Source: Pseudogemmobacter bohemicus
GTDB lineage: Bacteria > Pseudomonadota > Alphaproteobacteria > Rhodobacterales > Rhodobacteraceae
Assembly (NCBI RefSeq): GCF_003290025.1
Contig: NZ_QNHG01000001.1
Location: 1,035,546 to 1,099,545, forward strand
Length of the DNA stretch: 64,000 nucleotides
Reading direction: 5' to 3'
How positions within the stretch are numbered: position 1 is the first letter of the stretch; every line of letters starts with the position of its first letter. The translations under genes and the position numbers were made by a program. Shown here in pieces: positions 63,553 to 64,000 of this stretch. The notes below the pieces were generated by a model. That model worked only from the letters and a program-made list of their open reading frames with translations, was not told the origin of the DNA and ran no database searches.

Positions 63553-64000
<448 letters not shown>

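Overview
The window is about 64 kb of high-GC chromosome from an alphaproteobacterium, most likely a member of the Rhodobacteraceae/Paracoccaceae (Rhodobacter, Gemmobacter, Tabrizicola type). Supporting points are the full glycogen operon, CckA, bactofilin with an M23 peptidase, class II DAHP synthase, rpsB-tsf, a CimA-type citramalate synthase, GTG and TTG starts, and intergenic repeats built around an AGTATTT box and an AAGAGGAAG tail. This placement rests on recognised families, not on a database search.

Layout. 1-2.5 kb: copper export (copA, cut off by the window edge) divergent from a small copper chaperone, each with its own 19-bp-spaced MerR/CueR-type promoter. 2.8-4.1 kb: a tiny glutamine-rich ORF, a TfoX C-terminal-domain protein and an NsrR-like regulator. 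4.3-15.5 kb: one co-directional glycogen block, glgP-glgB-glgC-glgA-glgX-pgm, with overlapping stop/start codons at glgA/glgX/pgm. 15.5-19 kb: a decayed membrane-protein gene, class II DAHP synthase and a frameshifted sulfotransferase gene. 19-24.1 kb (minus strand): OmpA-family protein, bactofilin overlapping an M23 peptidase, then bcp and a DUF455 ferritin-like protein. 24.3-33.6 kb: a giant AsmA-like protein, queA, an MFS transporter, DUF924, lpd and a methyltransferase. 33.7-35.7 kb: rpsB-tsf with promoter and terminator. 35.8-38 kb: a solo LuxR-type regulator, a strong palindrome, an IS5-type transposase remnant and tRNA-Gly(CCC). 38.2-47.5 kb: a RACo-like 2Fe-2S/ASKHA protein, Uup-type ABC-F, an outer-membrane barrel, cysS, cimA and a squalene/phytoene-synthase-like protein. 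47.5-55.9 kb: MFS, AlkA-type glycosylase, esterase, glk, speB, SLAC1/TehA-type channel, glutamine amidotransferase and guaB. 56.7-64 kb: rsmB-like methyltransferase, cckA, an IS481 transposase remnant, a sulfotransferase-like gene, recA and the start of alaS.

The genes are mostly core metabolism and information processing. Glycogen synthesis and breakdown are packed in one transcription unit, and glucokinase about 35 kb away could feed the same glucose-phosphate pool. There is no CRISPR array, prophage, defence island or secondary-metabolite cluster that I can support. The most interesting material is in regulatory DNA and genome decay: paired copper promoters, a modular intergenic repeat family, a hybrid palindrome upstream of recA, two eroded transposases (one ending inside the last codons of cckA), two broken genes, and an orphan corrinoid-activator-like protein. 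I found no clear new multi-gene system.
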